64,000 nucleotides of DNA from JALEFZ01 sp039817415 (lineage in GTDB: Bacteria; Bacteroidota; Bacteroidia; J057): positions 1 to 64,000 of the forward strand of contig JBCBVV010000011.1 in NCBI GenBank assembly GCA_039817415.1. Direction: 5' to 3'. Made by a program: the position numbers and the translations under genes. Each line of letters opens with the position of its first letter. Position 1 is the first letter of the stretch. Positions 36,383 through 45,123 of the stretch are shown here, piece after piece. The notes under the pieces were generated by a model. That model was not told where the DNA came from, ran no database searches, and worked only from the letters and a program-made list of their open reading frames with translations.

Positions 36383-37072
36383 ATGAAGAACTGGATGATA
36401 CTCGCTACGATTCTGACCAGTTTTATGTCTGGTAATGGCAGCCTAAGGACTGCATGGGAGCACTATGAGTCAGGAAGATTCAAAGAGAGTATTGAGTCAT
36501 ACAAGGAAGCCTTAACCCATTATCCCAAGGTATCGACTCGTATATATTACAACCTTGGATTGTGCCATCTGAAAGTGGACTCCATCAACCAAGCCATTCG
36601 TTACTTTCGCCAAGGAATGTTAGGGGAGGATAGGGTAGCAGCTTCACTTTCTGCCAATCAGTTAGGTATCCTCATGGCCAATTTCCAGCAAAATAAAGAA
36701 GCACTTAGAAACTTTAAGAATGCCTTGGTGCTTGATCCTTTAAACGAGGAAGCACGGTATAACTTTGAGATGTTAAAGCGGCAGGTTGGAGATGATGCCT
36801 TTGCTTCTCCCAATCAAATGCCAGAAAATGACCAGCCTCAACCTCCTTCCCTTTCTGATCGAGAATTGCGTGAAATCTGGGAAAAACTAGAGAAAGTCAA
36901 TCGTCGTGGTTCCAATAAAGACCTTCTAAAGCCCGAAAGCCTTGATAGTATCCCTTTACCTGTAGCGCGAAAGCTCATGGAGGAAAAGAGAAAGGACAAG
37001 ACACAATTTATCCAACAGCTCAAAAAAGCCCCGATTGGAGGTGTCCGTAAGAAAAAAGGACCAGATTGGTAG
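36383..37072 (+). CDS. BatC/BatE-like TPR protein
   Basis: A 229-residue protein with a probable weak signal peptide (MKNWMILATILTSFMSGNG), three to four TPRs at about 22-135 (AWEHYESGRFKESIESYKEA, YNLGLCHLKVDSINQAIRYF, ALRNFKNALVLDPLNEEA) and a charged proline/lysine-rich tail. Size, TPRs and position after a VWA protein match BatC of Bat operons, which binds the VWA partner in the periplasm. The usual MoxR ATPase, DUF58 and BatD genes are absent here, so the operon is reduced or split. It converges on the next gene. Confidence 0.82.
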   Translation: MKNWMILATILTSFMSGNGSLRTAWEHYESGRFKESIESYKEALTHYPKVSTRIYYNLGLCHLKVDSINQAIRYFRQGMLGEDRVAASLSANQLGILMANFQQNKEALRNFKNALVLDPLNEEARYNFEMLKRQVGDDAFASPNQMPENDQPQPPSLSDRELREIWEKLEKVNRRGSNKDLLKPESLDSIPLPVARKLMEEKRKDKTQFIQQLKKAPIGGVRKKKGPDW

Positions 37073-37080
37073 GCAGCTTC

Positions 37081-37917
37081 TTAGGATAAATGCTCCGAGA
37101 AGAATTTCTCCGTCTGGCTAAGTACCAAATCTAATGGGGAGGTAGATCCTGCAAATGGATGTTTGGCTCCAAAGGTATGCCCTGCTCCAGGGATCATGCG
37201 CATCTCAGTCAACTCTTGTTTGGCAAAAATAGATAGTTGTTCTGCTTCAAAGGGGGGGACAGTTTCATCTTGCGCTCCGTGGAGAATGAGAAGGGGTTTT
37301 TCCATGTCCTTCAAGGCTTTGAGGATATTTAGGCTGCCTTTGCCATTTTTTTGTATGTCGGTCAGCATAGGTCGACCCATTTTGAGCACTTGCCCAGTTC
37401 GGGAATTTTTGACTTCCATATAACCCTTCTTCTCCCATTCTTGGATCTGGCCTTTACTGTATCGATCCAGGGAAGAAACACTTGCCCAGGTACAGACCGC
37501 TTGAATCTCGGCTTGGCGGGAAGCTCCTAACAAGGCAATACCTCCTCCTCGGCTATGGCCTATCAGTCCCAAACCTGCCGTCGCTTTGTTTCCAAAAAAT
37601 GTAGTGTGGCAGGCTAGTTTGATCACTTCCTGTAGCTCTGAAACCTCAAGACTGAAGGTATTCTGCTCGAATTTGCTCAGTTCGGTGAAGTTTTCCATAT
37701 CCTCCCCGATACCATTGTGAGAGAAGTTAAAGCAGAGGAAACTAAAGCCTTTGTTGGCAAAGTATTCTCCTGCAAAAGGAACAAATCCCCAGTCTTTAAA
37801 CCCCTTAAAACCATGTGTGTAAATAATGCATGGGTTTTCCCCAAAAGGAGCATGACTATACAAACTCATATTGAGTTCATGACCCTTGTCGGTCTGAAAA
37901 GAGTAATCCTGTTTCAT
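37081..37917 (-). CDS. Alpha/beta hydrolase, dienelactone-hydrolase-like
   Basis: A 278-residue cytoplasmic alpha/beta hydrolase (no signal peptide). Catalytic elements are visible: the nucleophile elbow GHSRGGG, the acid in LHGAQDETVP and the histidine in GAGHTFG, plus the oxyanion region THGFKGFKDWGF. It resembles the serine aminopeptidase S33/UPF0227 and BAAT-type esterase groups often called dienelactone hydrolase-like. Substrate unknown. It lies 33 bp after the stop of the hybrid kinase on the same strand and may be read from that transcript. Confidence 0.85.
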   Translation of the reverse strand: MKQDYSFQTDKGHELNMSLYSHAPFGENPCIIYTHGFKGFKDWGFVPFAGEYFANKGFSFLCFNFSHNGIGEDMENFTELSKFEQNTFSLEVSELQEVIKLACHTTFFGNKATAGLGLIGHSRGGGIALLGASRQAEIQAVCTWASVSSLDRYSKGQIQEWEKKGYMEVKNSRTGQVLKMGRPMLTDIQKNGKGSLNILKALKDMEKPLLILHGAQDETVPPFEAEQLSIFAKQELTEMRMIPGAGHTFGAKHPFAGSTSPLDLVLSQTEKFFSEHLS

Positions 37918-37950
37918 GTTGGGTTTGATATGGACGGCAAATAGGAGGAA

Positions 37951-40437
37951 TTACATAGTGGTGAGATCCTGGCTAAGTTCTTCAATACCCGTTTTCACGA
38001 CATGATTGAACTTTTGCAGGAATTCTTCTACACGCTCGGAAGGCAAAGAATTCTTTTTAATCCCTTCGATCATTCTATCAAGACCTGCCTCTGAGAATTC
38101 TGAAATTCCCATATATCCCACAATATTGGCTTTGAGTTTGTGAATGGTTTCACCTACTCGCACGAAGTCTCCTGCCTGATGGAATGAGTTTAAATCATTG
38201 AGGTATTCAGGTACTTTGTCAACTATCTTTTTCACGGTCTTTTTCACCAGCCCAAGGTCTCCTCCATACATGGAAGTTAGTCCTGATAAATCGGTATACC
38301 TTTCCTCTGCCATAAAGCTGAAAATAGATGTTTGATTCTTTACGTTTGAATGGGGAGGCTTGAATTGTTGGGCTGCTTGCCCCCTATTTTCTACCTCCTC
38401 AGACTTATGTAGGAATTTATCTGCATACAATGCAAGTTTACGATAAAAAATTTCAGTTTCTATGGGTTTGGAAACATAATCGTTCATCCCAACTTCGAAA
38501 CATTTGGCTTCGCTACCTTCCATTGTCTGTGCAGTAAGTCCAATAATTGGCACATTATTGAGTGGAAAGGGAAGGGCGGATCTAATTTCGAGGGTGGCGG
38601 TTAAGCCATCTTTAACGGGCATTTGCAGATCCATGAGGATCAAATCATAAAAATGCTCTCGCAATAAGCTGATTCCTTCTTCGCCATTATTGGCAATGAC
38701 CACCTTTGCATTCCATTGCTCCAGCAATTGTTCCATGACCATCTGGTTCAATGGATCGTCTTCCACCAATAATATACTGGCGCCGTTCAGGTCTTTCTTC
38801 GATTGAGGGGGTTCAGATGGCTGAAGGCTGATCTGACTTTCGGTCTTTGCCTCCTGTTTCACCTGAAAGGGAAGGCTAAATTTAAATACTGACCCCAATC
38901 CCAGTTCACTTTGAACTTCGATTGTGCCTCCCTGTAGTTGGACCAACTGGCGGACGATCGTAAGGCCAAGGCCCGTTCCTCCTTGTTTGGTGGATCCAGA
39001 GGACTTTACCTGCTCAAAACTCTCAAATATCTCCCCTAGTTTATCAGAGGGAATACCGATACCCGTATCTTCTACCTCAAAGTCCACCCAGCATTTCCCA
39101 TCCTCTTCATGTCTTGCGGAGGCTTTTACGACCACTTCACCCTGGAAGGTAAATTTGATGGCGTTGTTGACTAGGTTAACCAGAATCTGAGTCAGGCGAA
39201 CCATATCTCCCGTTACTTTTTTGGGGAAATTTGTAGGATCAAGCTTGATATCGAGACGGATTCTTTTGCGTCTGGCGTGTATTTCCAGGAGGTCATAGAT
39301 GTGTGTCAACACATCCTGTATCCTGAAGGGCTCATGGGTAAACTCTATTTTGCCTGCTTCTATTTTGGATAGATCCAGGATGTCATTGACCAGCGCTAGT
39401 AAAGTTTGAGCAGCTGTTTGGATGGTGGCAATGCTTTTTTCCTGCTCCTGATTCAGTTGGCTTTTGAGGAGCATATCTGTTAGCAGGAGAATGGGATTGA
39501 GGGGCGTTCGAATTTCATGACTGGTCTTGGCCAGAAAGTCTCTTCTAATTTGTGCTTCCTTTTCTGCCAGCTCTTTTTGCTGGAGGGCTTCGGTTAGCTT
39601 CCTTCTTTCACTAATATCCTGAGCTGTCCCTTCAATGTATTTTACCTTTCCTTCACTGTCTACCACTGGATTTCCCTTCAGCGAGATCCACCTGAAGGCG
39701 CCATCCTCATCTAGTTTTTTTACTCTGCAGATGGCATCAAACTCCTTTTTGGTATCTAAGGCGAGGTTCAGGAATGTCTTGATCTGTGGGCGGTCTTCAG
39801 CCTGTATGGTTTCAAGGAATTCTTCTACAGTAGAAATAGGCTTATTGGGTTCACTTCCCAACATTTCTTGTAGATGAGCCACTCCTTGCCAGCTTTTATC
39901 CTCGGGGTTTATCTCCCAAAATCCCAGTTTCCCTAGCCGTTGGGCTTTTTCCAGCCCACGAATCATGTCTTTTCGTTTGATGGCATACTGGATGGTTTTT
40001 TGAAGAATGGTTACATCCATCAAATCTTTTTCCAGGTAGTCTTGTGCTCCCCTTTCCAGGGCCTTGATGGCCAAATCTGCTTCATGTGAGGCACCCGTCA
40101 TGATGATGACAGGTAGATCCGGAAATTGCTCGTGAAGGCTGGTGTAGGTTTCTAATCCATTAGAATCGGGTAGCTGGAGATCTAGCAAAACTACTTGTAT
40201 CTCCTGCTGCTTAAGAATCTCAAGGCCATCCTTCAGAGAGTCCGCACAAAAGACCTTGTAGGACTGGTTTTTTACGCGTTTAAGGTAAAGCTGAAGAAGA
40301 TACTGATCGTCTTTTGTATCTTCAATGAGTAGAACGGATATAGCAAAGTGGTCCTTTTCAGGGAACGAATCACTGATTATATGATGGGAGTGTAACAATG
40401 TTGAACCAAAAGTTTTCAATGCCTTTGATAACTTCAA
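37951..40437 (-). CDS. Hybrid histidine kinase (REC-PAS-HisKA-HATPase-REC-HPt)
   Basis: An 828-residue soluble multidomain kinase: receiver 1 (about 33-150, Asp86 in VVLLDLQLP), PAS/PAC (about 165-280, ending KYIEGTAQDISERR), HisKA with His307 (KTSHEIRTPLNP), HATPase with N box NLVNNAIKF and G boxes DTGIGIP and GGTGLGL, receiver 2 (about 553-670, Asp603 in LMDLQMP) and HPt (about 715-815, His766 in HKLKANIVGYMG). A complete phosphorelay in one chain with no membrane helix. Its first 68 bp overlap the end of the preceding receiver gene; the conserved receiver starts about 30 residues in and no in-frame ATG lies after the overlap (a TTG is at 40398), so the start is uncertain. Confidence 0.93.
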   Translation of the reverse strand: MKLSKALKTFGSTLLHSHHIISDSFPEKDHFAISVLLIEDTKDDQYLLQLYLKRVKNQSYKVFCADSLKDGLEILKQQEIQVVLLDLQLPDSNGLETYTSLHEQFPDLPVIIMTGASHEADLAIKALERGAQDYLEKDLMDVTILQKTIQYAIKRKDMIRGLEKAQRLGKLGFWEINPEDKSWQGVAHLQEMLGSEPNKPISTVEEFLETIQAEDRPQIKTFLNLALDTKKEFDAICRVKKLDEDGAFRWISLKGNPVVDSEGKVKYIEGTAQDISERRKLTEALQQKELAEKEAQIRRDFLAKTSHEIRTPLNPILLLTDMLLKSQLNQEQEKSIATIQTAAQTLLALVNDILDLSKIEAGKIEFTHEPFRIQDVLTHIYDLLEIHARRKRIRLDIKLDPTNFPKKVTGDMVRLTQILVNLVNNAIKFTFQGEVVVKASARHEEDGKCWVDFEVEDTGIGIPSDKLGEIFESFEQVKSSGSTKQGGTGLGLTIVRQLVQLQGGTIEVQSELGLGSVFKFSLPFQVKQEAKTESQISLQPSEPPQSKKDLNGASILLVEDDPLNQMVMEQLLEQWNAKVVIANNGEEGISLLREHFYDLILMDLQMPVKDGLTATLEIRSALPFPLNNVPIIGLTAQTMEGSEAKCFEVGMNDYVSKPIETEIFYRKLALYADKFLHKSEEVENRGQAAQQFKPPHSNVKNQTSIFSFMAEERYTDLSGLTSMYGGDLGLVKKTVKKIVDKVPEYLNDLNSFHQAGDFVRVGETIHKLKANIVGYMGISEFSEAGLDRMIEGIKKNSLPSERVEEFLQKFNHVVKTGIEELSQDLTTM

Positions 40438-40816
40438 TAAACCTGTTGATGTCTACAGGTTTTGTGATATAACAGTTTGCATGAAGTTGATAGCTATGCA
40501 TGATATCTGGTCCAGCTTCAGAGGTGGTCAGCACGATAACCGGGATGTGTCTCGTTTTTTCGTTGCTTTTTAGCTCGGCAAGAACCTCTTCACCTCCTTT
40601 TCTAGGTAAATTAAGGTCTAGGAAAACGATATCCGGTTTTGGAGCTGTTACATACTGGCCTTTGTTTAGTAAGTAGGCCAGTGCTTCTTCTCCATCGGTG
40701 ACAACAGTAAGGTCATATTGGAAGCTTCCCTCTTTCAGTGCTTCCTGGGTCAGTCTTACATCGCCAGGGTTATCTTCGACCAAAAGGATCTTGAAAGCTT
40801 GCATGTTGTTTCGCAT
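40370..40816 (-). CDS. Single-domain response regulator, Rcp1-like
   Basis: A 148-residue stand-alone receiver: acidic pocket LLVEDNPGD, phosphoacceptor aspartate in PDIVFLDLNLP, Thr in VIVLTTS and the lysine in YITKPVD. The long loop and LTQEALKEGS pattern match the Rcp1/CheY-like group paired with hybrid and phytochrome-type kinases. It has no output domain, so it should act as a phosphate shuttle or sink for the kinase that overlaps its 3' end. Confidence 0.92.
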   Translation of the reverse strand: MRNNMQAFKILLVEDNPGDVRLTQEALKEGSFQYDLTVVTDGEEALAYLLNKGQYVTAPKPDIVFLDLNLPRKGGEEVLAELKSNEKTRHIPVIVLTTSEAGPDIMHSYQLHANCYITKPVDINRFIEVIKGIENFWFNIVTLPSYNQ

Positions 40817-40860
40817 GAATGAGTTGTGATTTTAGGGCTATTTCAATTCGTAGTATTGAT

Positions 40861-40892
40861 CAAATATAAGAAATTGAAAAAACTTACCTAAA
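40861..40892 (-). promoter_or_regulatory. Candidate promoter of receiver/hybrid kinase operon
   Basis: Minus strand TATATTTG (40868-40861) is an exact TAnnTTTG box; TTTA lies 20 bp upstream (40892-40889) as a near -33 element. It would give a leader of roughly 40 nt before the receiver ATG at 40816. Confidence 0.45.
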
Positions 40893-40938
40893 TAAACCTT
40901 TCATGTAAAAAAATATTTCCAAATAAGTTTGAATAGAC

Positions 40939-41157
40939 CTACCTATCAACTTCTATTCTACAATGACCCACTTTTTTACAAGCAAAAAAATACCCATCAC
41001 GAACAATCCTAACATTATCTTCTGACTGCCAGGAGGCTTTTGATAGGCTAAGGATTGTTCTCTTGGGCTTGGTAATCAGACTGAAAGCTTTCTTGGACTT
41101 GATGGGCAAGTTAGAATCTTTCAATGAGGAGGCGGATATTTCTTCGCGAAAGTTCAA
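40939..41157 (-). CDS. Doubtful small open frame of 72 codons
   Basis: The 513-bp gap between the receiver gene and pdhB contains one minus-strand frame (lysine/serine-rich, no recognisable domain, one cysteine pair near the end). Nothing supports expression; it may be noise. Apart from it and the promoters of the two flanking divergent genes, I see nothing in the gap. Confidence 0.25.
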   Translation of the reverse strand: MNFREEISASSLKDSNLPIKSKKAFSLITKPKRTILSLSKASWQSEDNVRIVRDGYFFACKKVGHCRIEVDR

Positions 41158-41329
41158 AAGGCTTTCATCGTCAATTGTATGAAGGAGAAGAAAGTGTTAG
41201 AAAGAATCCGACTATTTAACGGCAAAAACAACAGATTTTACAAGATTTTCAGCCATTTCTCCATAAATTTCAAGACTTAAGAAAAAAAGCCTAATTTTCG
41301 GACAAAATCATTCGCCTACACATTATAAA

Positions 41330-42307
41330 ATGAGAGAAATACAATTTCGTGAAGCCATTCGTGAGGCCATGCAAGAGGAGATGCGTCGTGATGAACGCGT
41401 TTATCTAATGGGAGAAGAAGTGGCTGAGTACAATGGTGCATACAAGGTCAGCGAAGGAATGCTGGCAGAGTTTGGACCCAAGCGTATCGTAGACACGCCT
41501 ATCTCTGAGTTGGGCTTTTCTGGTATAGGCGTAGGCTCTGCTATGGTGGGTCTTCGTCCTATCATCGAGTTTATGACCTTCAACTTTTCTCTGGTAGCTA
41601 TCGACCAGGTCATCAACAATGCGGCCAAGATGTACCAGATGAGTGGAGGGCAGTTCAATATCCCTATCGTATTTAGAGGGCCCAGTCAGACCGCAGGTCA
41701 GTTAGGAGCTACCCACTCCCAGTCCTTCGAAAACTGGTATGCCAATACACCTGGCCTTAAGGTAGTTTCTGTCTCCACACCCAAAGATGCCAAAGGACTT
41801 CTGAAGTCAGCAATCCGCGATGAGAATCCTGTATTGGTGATGGAATCCGAGCAGATGTACGGTTTGAAAGGCGAGGTACCTGAAGAAGAATACCTGATCC
41901 CAATCGGAAAAGCCGATATTAAAAGAGAGGGTACAGATGTGACGGTGGTTACTTTCGGGAAAATGGTTCATGTTTGCCTGGAAACAGCAGAAGAACTCGC
42001 CAAAAACGGAATTAGCCTGGAAGTGATTGACATGAGATCTCTTCGTCCTATTGATTACCACACCATCATTGAGTCAGTTAAAAAGACCAACAGATGTGTC
42101 GTAGTAGAAGAGTGCTGGCCCCTAGCCGCATTCTCAGGAGAGCTGACTTATATGATCCAGAAAAGAGCTTTCGATTATATGGATGCTCCTGTAGTAAGAG
42201 TGACTGGACGTGATACTTCCGTCGGCTATTCTCAAGTGCTTGTAGACGCGTTTTTGCCAAGTCCAAAGCGTATTGCAGAGGCAGTTGATGCCGTTATGTA
42301 TCGATAG
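41330..42307 (+). CDS. pdhB: Pyruvate dehydrogenase E1 component, beta subunit
   Basis: A 325-residue transketolase-family beta subunit. MREIQFREAIREAMQEEM and GEEVAEYNGAYKVSEGM form the thiamine-pyrophosphate-binding half-site, DTPISELGFSGIGVGSAM and EFMTFNFSLVAIDQVIN the core, and the C-terminal domain ends in a typical transketolase_C fold (VVVEECWPLAAFSGE). It matches pyruvate dehydrogenase E1-beta of Bacteroidota in length and sequence style. The alpha subunit is not adjacent, which is common in this phylum. It is monocistronic, with a perfect terminator 25 bp after the stop. Confidence 0.95.
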   Translation: MREIQFREAIREAMQEEMRRDERVYLMGEEVAEYNGAYKVSEGMLAEFGPKRIVDTPISELGFSGIGVGSAMVGLRPIIEFMTFNFSLVAIDQVINNAAKMYQMSGGQFNIPIVFRGPSQTAGQLGATHSQSFENWYANTPGLKVVSVSTPKDAKGLLKSAIRDENPVLVMESEQMYGLKGEVPEEEYLIPIGKADIKREGTDVTVVTFGKMVHVCLETAEELAKNGISLEVIDMRSLRPIDYHTIIESVKKTNRCVVVEECWPLAAFSGELTYMIQKRAFDYMDAPVVRVTGRDTSVGYSQVLVDAFLPSPKRIAEAVDAVMYR

Positions 42308-42332
42308 AAAAATTGTTTGAATTGATATCTAG

Positions 42333-42369
42333 AACCTCTTAATGTGCTCATTAAGAGGTTTTTATTTTG
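42333..42369 (+). terminator. Perfect terminator after pdhB
   Basis: AACCTCTTAATG (42333-42344) pairs perfectly with CATTAAGAGGTT (42349-42360), 12 bp around a TGCT tetraloop, followed by TTTATTTT. Confidence 0.95.
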
Positions 42370-42526
42370 TATGATTTTTAAATCAGACTCCCTAAATTCA
42401 GATTGATTTTGACCATTCTTGTCGCATTAAGCTCCGTAAATTTGAACAGAGAACGATAAGAAAAACACATCAATCTCCATGGTTATATACCATTCATGAG
42501 CGTTTCTAAAAATTAATCTATCTACT

Positions 42527-43105
42527 GTGAACAAATCTTTTACCTCCATGTCCGACGAAGAACTGATTGACCTGATCCAGAATCAAAACAAATCTGATCT
42601 CTTTGGCATCATCTACAACCGTTACTCTGACAAAATCTTCCGCAAGTGTATGTCCTTTGTGAAAGATCAAGATGTAGCAAAAGACATGGTTCAAGATGTT
42701 CTTTTGAAAGCCTACACCCAGCTTTCTAAATTTAAAGGTAACAGCCGATTCTCTACCTGGCTTTACGCTATTACCTACAACTACTGTGTAGAGCACTACC
42801 GCAAAAACTCTCGCTACATCAAGGTGGACATCAACGAAGGGCCTGAAATGGCTATCGAAGATCAGAGCGAGGAGTTAGGAAGATTTGAGACCCGCAAAAA
42901 CTGCTTGTCAAACGCAATGGTCGGTATCTCTATCGAAGACCAGGCCATCCTGAAAATGAAATACCAAGAAAATACCTCTATCAAGGAGTTGATGGATTAC
43001 CTGAATATCTCTGAAAGCGCCGTTAAAATGCGCTTGGCGAGAGCAAGAAAAAGACTAAAGGTTCTCGTTCGCGAGGCTGAGCATAAAACAGTGGTTATGG
43101 GATAA
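42527..43105 (+). CDS. ECF-type RNA polymerase sigma factor, no adjacent anti-sigma
   Basis: A 192-residue sigma-70 family protein: region 2 at about 20-90 (DVAKDMVQDVLLKAYTQL, FSTWLYAITYNYC) and region 4 at about 130-185 (TSIKELMDYLNISESAVKMRLARARKRL). Translation may begin at GTG 42527 or at ATG 42548 (MSDEELIDLI), which better fits relatives. Unlike the sigma at 3 kb, it has no anti-sigma gene next to it, so it may be controlled by expression or by an unlinked partner. A good terminator follows. Confidence 0.93.
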   Translation: MNKSFTSMSDEELIDLIQNQNKSDLFGIIYNRYSDKIFRKCMSFVKDQDVAKDMVQDVLLKAYTQLSKFKGNSRFSTWLYAITYNYCVEHYRKNSRYIKVDINEGPEMAIEDQSEELGRFETRKNCLSNAMVGISIEDQAILKMKYQENTSIKELMDYLNISESAVKMRLARARKRLKVLVREAEHKTVVMG

Positions 43106-43180
43106 GACCCAATAGATTCATAAGAGCAAAGCGCATTTCGAAAGGTATGTAGAAAGAGATGCTTTAAATGACAAAATTGT

Positions 43181-43207
43181 AGGGAGCTTCTTGCTCCCTA
43201 TTTTTAT
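43181..43207 (+). terminator. Terminator after solo ECF sigma gene
   Basis: AGGGAGC (43181-43187) and GCTCCCT (43193-43199) form a perfect 7-bp GC-rich stem with a TTCTT loop, followed by ATTTTTAT. It separates the sigma gene from dprA. Confidence 0.88.
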
Positions 43208-43228
43208 ATTCGCGATTATACTATTAAT

Positions 43229-44341
43229 ATGTATTCGCACAACCATTATTTGCTAAGCCTTGCGTTGACAAGAGGGCTTGGTCCTGTTACGATCAAAAAC
43301 CTTATTGCCTACTGTGGTGGCATTGAGGCCGTATTCGAAGCTAGCAAGAGTAAATTGCTAAAAACTCCAGGAGTTGGAGACCAGACCCTTAAACTGCTTC
43401 GTTCCAAGCAGGAACTCAGCAGGGCTGAGCAAGAAATCAAATATTGCCAACGCCATGGAATAGAAATTCTTTCCTACCTAGATCCAGATTTCCCGCAGTT
43501 GCTGTCATTTATTCATGATGCCCCCTTGATTTTGTTTAAAAAGGGCCCCCTTAACCTAAATGCTCAACCTGCTCTAGCTATCGTTGGGACAAGAAGAGTC
43601 AGCCCCTATGGAAGAGAATTGGCTGAGATCTTTGCCCAAAAATTTGCCCAACAAGATATCAACGTTGTAAGTGGGTTGGCGTATGGGGTGGATATCGTGA
43701 GCCATAAGGCTGTTCTCAAAGCTGGTGGAAGGACAACTGCTGTTCTTGCTCATGGCCTGGATACCCTTTATCCTTCAAACCACAGAAAGAAAGCCAAAGA
43801 AATTGAAGAGACAGGGGCTTTACTCACAGAATATCTCACAGGAGCCAAGCCGGATGCTCCTCATTTTCCAGCAAGAAATAGAATTATTTCGGGTATTTCT
43901 CGAGCTGTCGTGGTGATTGAAGCCGGTGAAAAAGGAGGAGCCTTGATAACTGCCAGGTATGCCTTTGATCAAAATCGAGAGGTCTTTGCGATCCCTGGTA
44001 GGGTAGGAGATGAGTTCTCCAAGGGCTGTAACAAACTAATCAGACAAGATGTAGCCAAGCTAGTAGACAGGCCAGAACAGGTCTTGGAGGAGTTAGACAT
44101 TCAATGGGAGCACCATCAGCAACACCCGCAGCTCCAACTCGGGCTTCAATTGGATACTACGCATTACTCAGCTCCAGAATTGAAGGTTTTAAATGCTCTT
44201 GCAGATGGTGCCTTGCATGTAGACAAAATATCGGAGATGACAGGAATTACGCATGCGGGCCTTTCCCAACATCTGTTGTCTCTTGAGTTTAAAGACGCTA
44301 TTCAACAATCGCCTGGGAAGAAATTTCACCGAAAATTATAG
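43229..44341 (+). CDS. dprA: DNA-processing protein DprA
   Basis: A 370-residue DprA/Smf: N-terminal helix-hairpin-helix/SAM-like region (GPVTIKNLIAYCGG, TPGVGDQTLKLL), the extended Rossmann fold at about 105-310 with VGTRRVSPYGRELA, VSGLAYGVDIVSHKAVL, HFPARNRIISGISRAVVVIEA and GKGCNKLI-type loop (SKGCNKLIRQDVA), and a C-terminal winged helix (about 310-368). DprA binds incoming single-stranded DNA and loads RecA during natural transformation. The next gene is a PLD-type nuclease 99 bp on. Confidence 0.97.
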   Translation: MYSHNHYLLSLALTRGLGPVTIKNLIAYCGGIEAVFEASKSKLLKTPGVGDQTLKLLRSKQELSRAEQEIKYCQRHGIEILSYLDPDFPQLLSFIHDAPLILFKKGPLNLNAQPALAIVGTRRVSPYGRELAEIFAQKFAQQDINVVSGLAYGVDIVSHKAVLKAGGRTTAVLAHGLDTLYPSNHRKKAKEIEETGALLTEYLTGAKPDAPHFPARNRIISGISRAVVVIEAGEKGGALITARYAFDQNREVFAIPGRVGDEFSKGCNKLIRQDVAKLVDRPEQVLEELDIQWEHHQQHPQLQLGLQLDTTHYSAPELKVLNALADGALHVDKISEMTGITHAGLSQHLLSLEFKDAIQQSPGKKFHRKL

Positions 44342-44440
44342 GCTGTAATGGCTGATGCTCCTTCGCTTGCAATTCCTTCGGAAAACTGTAATTTCAGGAC
44401 TTATCCACCCCGCCTTTAGCCCTAAAACGATTACAAAAGC

Positions 44441-45121
44441 ATGCAAAACCTCGAAGAACTATTCCGAAAGACATTTGATGACCAGGTATTTACCCGACAA
44501 GAGCGCCGAGCCCTTGGTAAAATCTTACAGGAAGAAAACCTAGATGATCATGAGTTGAATGTGTTGCGATCCAAGGTATTCAACATCGCTACGGATGAAC
44601 TTGATGGCATGAAGGAGGATCGTGTGCTAGAATGGCTTAGACAAGCCGTTAAATTATTACTCCCAGATGGGGCGCCCAAGTTTAAGCACGAGGTTTACTT
44701 TTCGCCTGGGGATGATTGTATCAATGCTATTTTGCGTTGTTTCAAGAATGTCAAGCGGTCTGCGGATGTCTGTGTGTTCACGATAAGCGACAATCGTATT
44801 GCCAGGGCCATGGATGATGCCAGGCAAAGAGGTATTGAAGTTCGGGTCATTTCAGACAATGACAAGACATTTGACAAGGGATCTGATGTCATCGACCTTG
44901 CCGCGAGGGGAATGTCTATCAAACTAGACAAAACCCAAAATCACATGCATCATAAGTTTGCGATTTTTGATCAATCTTCCGTCCTGACAGGCAGCTACAA
45001 TTGGACTCGTTCTGCCGCCAACTACAATGAGGAGAATATTCTAGTAACCAATGATCCCGAAATCGTCCTTCCCTACCGAAAGGAGTTTGAGAAACTCTGG
45101 AAAATCATGGAAGAGGTGTAA
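44441..45121 (+). CDS. PLD-superfamily nuclease-like protein with single HKD motif
   Basis: A 226-residue protein without signal peptide. Residues about 1-75 are helical, then a phospholipase D-like domain (about 82-220) with one HKD motif, HHKFAIFDQSSVLTGSYNWT. One motif per chain implies a dimer, as in Nuc and mitochondrial PLD6-like endonucleases, which cut nucleic acid rather than lipid. Its place after dprA hints at DNA processing, but no operon is proved. It converges on the next gene with a 2-bp gap. Confidence 0.86.
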   Translation: MQNLEELFRKTFDDQVFTRQERRALGKILQEENLDDHELNVLRSKVFNIATDELDGMKEDRVLEWLRQAVKLLLPDGAPKFKHEVYFSPGDDCINAILRCFKNVKRSADVCVFTISDNRIARAMDDARQRGIEVRVISDNDKTFDKGSDVIDLAARGMSIKLDKTQNHMHHKFAIFDQSSVLTGSYNWTRSAANYNEENILVTNDPEIVLPYRKEFEKLWKIMEEV

Positions 45122-45123
45122 GC

